Positions 61,316 to 64,000 of a stretch of 64,000 nt of DNA are shown piece by piece. The translations under genes and the position numbers were made by a program. Every line of letters begins with the position of its first letter. Within the stretch, counting starts at the first letter, position 1. The stretch is from Terrisporobacter glycolicus ATCC 14880 = DSM 1288 (GTDB taxonomy: Bacteria > Bacillota > Clostridia > Peptostreptococcales > Peptostreptococcaceae), in contig NZ_CP117523.1 in assembly GCF_036812735.1 (NCBI RefSeq), forward strand, positions 1,054,001 to 1,118,000, given 5' to 3'. A model generated the notes under the pieces. That model saw only the letters and a list, made by a program, of their open reading frames with translations, was not told where the DNA came from and did not search any database.

Positions 61316-63307
61316 ATGAAAGAAATATATGAAGTTTCAGATGACTATTTAAATAGTCAGCTTAAATATTTGAAATTATTATCTAAACAATACTCAAGCA
61401 TATCAGAAGCGAGTGCTGAAATTATAAATTTAAAAGCAATATTAAATCTTCCTAAGGGAACCGAACATTTTCTGTCAGATATTCATGGGGAATATGAGCC
61501 TTTTGTTCATGTATTAAAAAATGCATCGGGAGTAATAAAAAGAAAAATAGAAGAATTATTTGGAAATTGTATGATAGAGAGCGAGCGCAGAAGATTGGCT
61601 ACTCTTGTATATTACCCAGAACAAAAACTAGATTTGATTGAAAAACAAGAAAGTCAAAAAGAAATTGAAGATTTTTATAGAATAAGTATTCATAGATTAA
61701 TTGAACTTTTAAGATATGCTTCAAGTAAATATACAAGATCAAAAGTAAGAAAGTTCCTTCCAGAAGATTTTAGATATATTATAGAGGAGTTATTACACCC
61801 AGATTCAACGAGCCCTCATAAAGATGAATATTATAAAAGTATAGTGGATAATATTATTGAGATAGATAGAGCAAGAGTATTTATAATAGAAGTTTCTAAG
61901 GCAATACAAAAACTTGTTATAGATAGATTGCATATAGTTGGAGATATTTATGATAGAGGACCAAGACCTGATATTATTATGGATACTTTGATGAATTACC
62001 ACAATGTGGATATACAGTGGGGAAACCACGATATATTATGGATGGGAGCTGCATCAGGACAAAAATTATGTGTAGCCAATGCTATAAGAATATCTGCAAG
62101 ATATGCTAATTTAGATATAGTAGAAGATATTTATGGAATTAATATATTACCTTTAGCAACATTTGCTCTAGAAATATACAAAGATGATCCATGTACAGAA
62201 TTTATACCGAAAATGAGTGATGATGAGGCTTCTATAACTGAAAAATCATTAATGGCAAAAATGCACAAAGCTATTAGTATAATTCAATTTAAATTAGAAG
62301 CAGAAATAATTAAAAGAAGACCAGAGTTTGAAATGGATCATAGGTTATTGTTAAGCAAGGTAAATTACAAAGAAGGAACAATAAAACTAAAGGGTAAAAC
62401 TTACAAATTAAAAGATATAAACTTCCCAACAATAGACCCAAAAGATCCTTATAAACTAACACAAAGAGAAGAAATTGTTATAGAAAAGTTGGCTACATCT
62501 TTTGAAAATAGCGATAAACTTCAAAAACACGTAGGCTTTCTATTCTCAAAGGGCAGCATTTATTTAAAAACTAATGGTAATTTACTTGTTCACGGGTGTA
62601 TACCTTTAACTAATGATGGTGACTTTATGTCTATGAAAATTGACAATCATGAGTATAAAGGAAAAGCATTAATGGACAAGATGGAATCTTATATTAGAAA
62701 AGGATATTTCTTTGATAAAAATCATCCAGAAAAAGAATATGGAAAAGACATGATGTGGTATTTATGGACAGGCAGATGCTCATCATTATTTGGAAAAGAT
62801 GATATGACCACATATGAAAGATATTTTATAGAGGAAAAAGAAGCCCAAAGAGAAAATAAAAATCCATACTATACATTAAGAGAAGAAGACGAAATTTTAA
62901 AGAGGATTTTTAATGAGTTTGATTTAGATTTTGAAAGCGGGCACATAATCAATGGGCATGTGCCTGTTAAGAGTAAAAATGGTGAAAGCCCATTAAAAGC
63001 AGGTGGAAGAATTTTAGCTATTGATGGTGGCTTTTCTAGAGCTTACCAAGGAAAAACAGGAATAGCGGGATATACTTTAATATACAACTCACAAATGATG
63101 CAATTAGTATCACATGAGCCCTTCTCATCAGCAGAAGACTCTATATTTAATGAAAAAGATATATTATCTACATCAATAATTGTGGAAAATAGAGTAAATA
63201 GAATGTTTGTAAGAGATACTTATGATGGAATGAAAATACAGCAAGAAGTAAATGATTTGAAGATGTTAATAATTGCTTACAAAAAAGGTCTTATTAAAGA
63301 AGTTTAA
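61316..63307 (+). CDS. fbp: Class III fructose-1,6-bisphosphatase
   Basis: Fbp (663 aa) of the Firmicutes class III type hydrolyses fructose-1,6-bisphosphate in gluconeogenesis. It belongs to the metallophosphoesterase superfamily: [21 protein letters not shown] (about 53-73) contains the Asp-x-His metal site, [17 protein letters not shown] carries the GDxxDRG motif, and [13 protein letters not shown] has the GNHD motif. [16 protein letters not shown] and [20 protein letters not shown] are late metal and family motifs. ATG 61316 follows AGGGAGGA. Single gene. Confidence 0.95.
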   Translation: MKEIYEVSDDYLNSQLKYLKLLSKQYSSISEASAEIINLKAILNLPKGTEHFLSDIHGEYEPFVHVLKNASGVIKRKIEELFGNCMIESERRRLATLVYYPEQKLDLIEKQESQKEIEDFYRISIHRLIELLRYASSKYTRSKVRKFLPEDFRYIIEELLHPDSTSPHKDEYYKSIVDNIIEIDRARVFIIEVSKAIQKLVIDRLHIVGDIYDRGPRPDIIMDTLMNYHNVDIQWGNHDILWMGAASGQKLCVANAIRISARYANLDIVEDIYGINILPLATFALEIYKDDPCTEFIPKMSDDEASITEKSLMAKMHKAISIIQFKLEAEIIKRRPEFEMDHRLLLSKVNYKEGTIKLKGKTYKLKDINFPTIDPKDPYKLTQREEIVIEKLATSFENSDKLQKHVGFLFSKGSIYLKTNGNLLVHGCIPLTNDGDFMSMKIDNHEYKGKALMDKMESYIRKGYFFDKNHPEKEYGKDMMWYLWTGRCSSLFGKDDMTTYERYFIEEKEAQRENKNPYYTLREEDEILKRIFNEFDLDFESGHIINGHVPVKSKNGESPLKAGGRILAIDGGFSRAYQGKTGIAGYTLIYNSQMMQLVSHEPFSSAEDSIFNEKDILSTSIIVENRVNRMFVRDTYDGMKIQQEVNDLKMLIIAYKKGLIKEV

Positions 63308-63324
63308 ATCAAATAGAAAATGTT

Positions 63325-63369
63325 AATGAGCTATGTTATTAAAAATTAGTAAATAGCTCATTTTTATTT
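63325..63369 (+). terminator. Terminator of fbp
   Basis: AATGAGCTAT pairs with ATAGCTCATT, followed by TTTATTT. Confidence 0.8.
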
Positions 63370-63467
63370 AAAAATAAAATACTAAACCTTAATAAAAAAA
63401 TAATTTATTGTATAAAGATAATCTAGAAATTGACGTATTATAAAAATAAAAAGGTTGAGGAGAATAT

Positions 63468-64000
63468 ATGATTAATAGTATTGACTTATTAAAATACCAG
63501 CTAAGTAATTCTTTGACTGGTTTAAATAAATGTAGTTGTGAATCTAGTAGTAATTCTTTTGACATGGTAATGATAAGTTTGTTAAAAGCAATCTCTACAA
63601 CTAACTCACAAAATATAAATATAAATATAAACTTGAATAATAAAAATCTTGAAAATGTCTCAGGATTAGAAACATTAAATAGCAGTCAAAATACAAATAA
63701 AATAAAAGCAACAAATAAAGATAAAAGCGTAAATGAAAGAATTGAAAATGCCGTGGAAAAATGTGCAAAAAAATACGGGGTAAATGAAAATTTAATTAAA
63801 GCAATAATCAAAGTTGAATCTAATTTTAATCCTAATTGTGTGTCTGGTGCTGGAGCAAAAGGCTTAATGCAGTTAATGCCATTTAATTGTATTGACTTAG
63901 GAGTCAAAAATCCATTTAACATTGAGCAAAATATAGACGGTGGGACAAGACATATAAAAGAATATCTAGATATGTATGGCGGAGATGAACGAATGGCATT
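63468..64000 (+). CDS. Lytic transglycosylase, SLT domain (3' end outside window)
   Basis: The first 177 codons are present, open to the window edge. An N-terminal Asn/Ser-rich, low-complexity stretch of about 75 residues has no signal peptide. An SLT-type domain starts near residue 86: KKYGVNENLIKAIIKVESNFNP has the catalytic Glu, and GAKGLMQLMPFNCIDLGVKNPFNIEQNIDGGTRHI is the classical substrate cleft. This predicts cleavage of peptidoglycan. ATG 63468 follows TTGAGGAG. Relatives without a signal peptide are common in Clostridia. Confidence 0.88.
   Translation, partial: MINSIDLLKYQLSNSLTGLNKCSCESSSNSFDMVMISLLKAISTTNSQNINININLNNKNLENVSGLETLNSSQNTNKIKATNKDKSVNERIENAVEKCAKKYGVNENLIKAIIKVESNFNPNCVSGAGAKGLMQLMPFNCIDLGVKNPFNIEQNIDGGTRHIKEYLDMYGGDERMA

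Noticed and set aside
1-64000. CRISPR arrays, rRNA, tRNA and prophage genes
   Set aside because: No regularly spaced repeats, tRNA cloverleaf, rRNA sequence or phage proteins were seen on reading both strands.

Overview
The window looks like chromosome from a low-GC, strictly anaerobic, endospore-forming Clostridia, most likely a Stickland-type amino-acid fermenter of the Peptostreptococcaceae kind. The reasons are very AT-rich DNA with AT-ending codons, a small acid-soluble spore protein, pyruvate:ferredoxin oxidoreductase, many ferredoxin-type proteins, and a complete oxidative ornithine fermentation operon. There are no rRNA or tRNA genes, no CRISPR array, no transposase and no phage genes. 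The species assignment is inference.

Layout. 1-3200: tail of a DegV-like gene, a membrane diguanylate cyclase and a rhodanese-fused CoA-disulfide reductase. 3241-8533: an iron-sulfur/P-loop ATPase cluster (Mrp/NBP35, two NifX-like proteins around two MinD-ferredoxin ATPases, a Fur-family regulator and a DUF134 regulator) facing a ferredoxin plus membrane Fe-S protein pair. 8665-12168: an isoleucine T-box in front of an ACT protein, ilvC and ilvB. 12262-15651: a secreted Ig-repeat protein, a Crp/Fnr regulator with palindromic sites around it, and DegV. 15889-20234: hemolysin III, a DUF6884/GIY-YIG fusion, an ssDNA-binding YdbC, a 37-codon small gene, a macrodomain protein and a viroplasmin/RNase H protein. 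20300-27761: an aminotransferase, hpt, PAP2 phosphatase, BaiN/HI0933 flavoprotein, SASP, and a Mn-riboswitch-controlled mntP, with several small unknown genes. 28237-30611: a SpoIIE-type phosphatase and a flavodoxin-like reductase.

30658-44871 is the metabolic centrepiece. A RocR-like sigma-54 activator precedes ord, ortA, ortB, oraS, oraE, a GlmL/MutL-type reactivase, ornithine racemase, an AGCS transporter, a RocB-like M20 peptidase and NhaC. Together these take L-ornithine through D-ornithine, 2,4-diaminopentanoate and 2-amino-4-oxopentanoate to acetyl-CoA and D-alanine, with transport and ion balance. A -24/-12 promoter and two identical dyads spaced 20 bp apart upstream make a coherent activator/promoter pair.

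45184-48705: aroC-aroB-aroA. 48807-54381: PduL-type phosphotransacylase, deoC and PFOR, fitting acetyl-CoA/acetyl-phosphate metabolism. 54545-57721: DUF975 membrane protein, AAA ATPase, a MarR operon with its operator, and DUF3793. 57906-61139: a Fur-box-controlled DUF2325 gene and feoA-feoA-feoB-FeoB-associated protein. 61316-64000: class III fructose-1,6-bisphosphatase and the start of a lytic transglycosylase.

The most unusual non-coding signal is a 71-72 nt element present twice (4585-4655 and 44888-44959) whose conserved ends flank a hairpin with compensatory base changes. No obviously new defence or enzyme system is present. The best undescribed leads are that element, the operator-rich Mrp/MinD/NifX cluster, the GIY-YIG/macrodomain neighbourhood, and the sigma-54/RocR-like control of ornithine fermentation.
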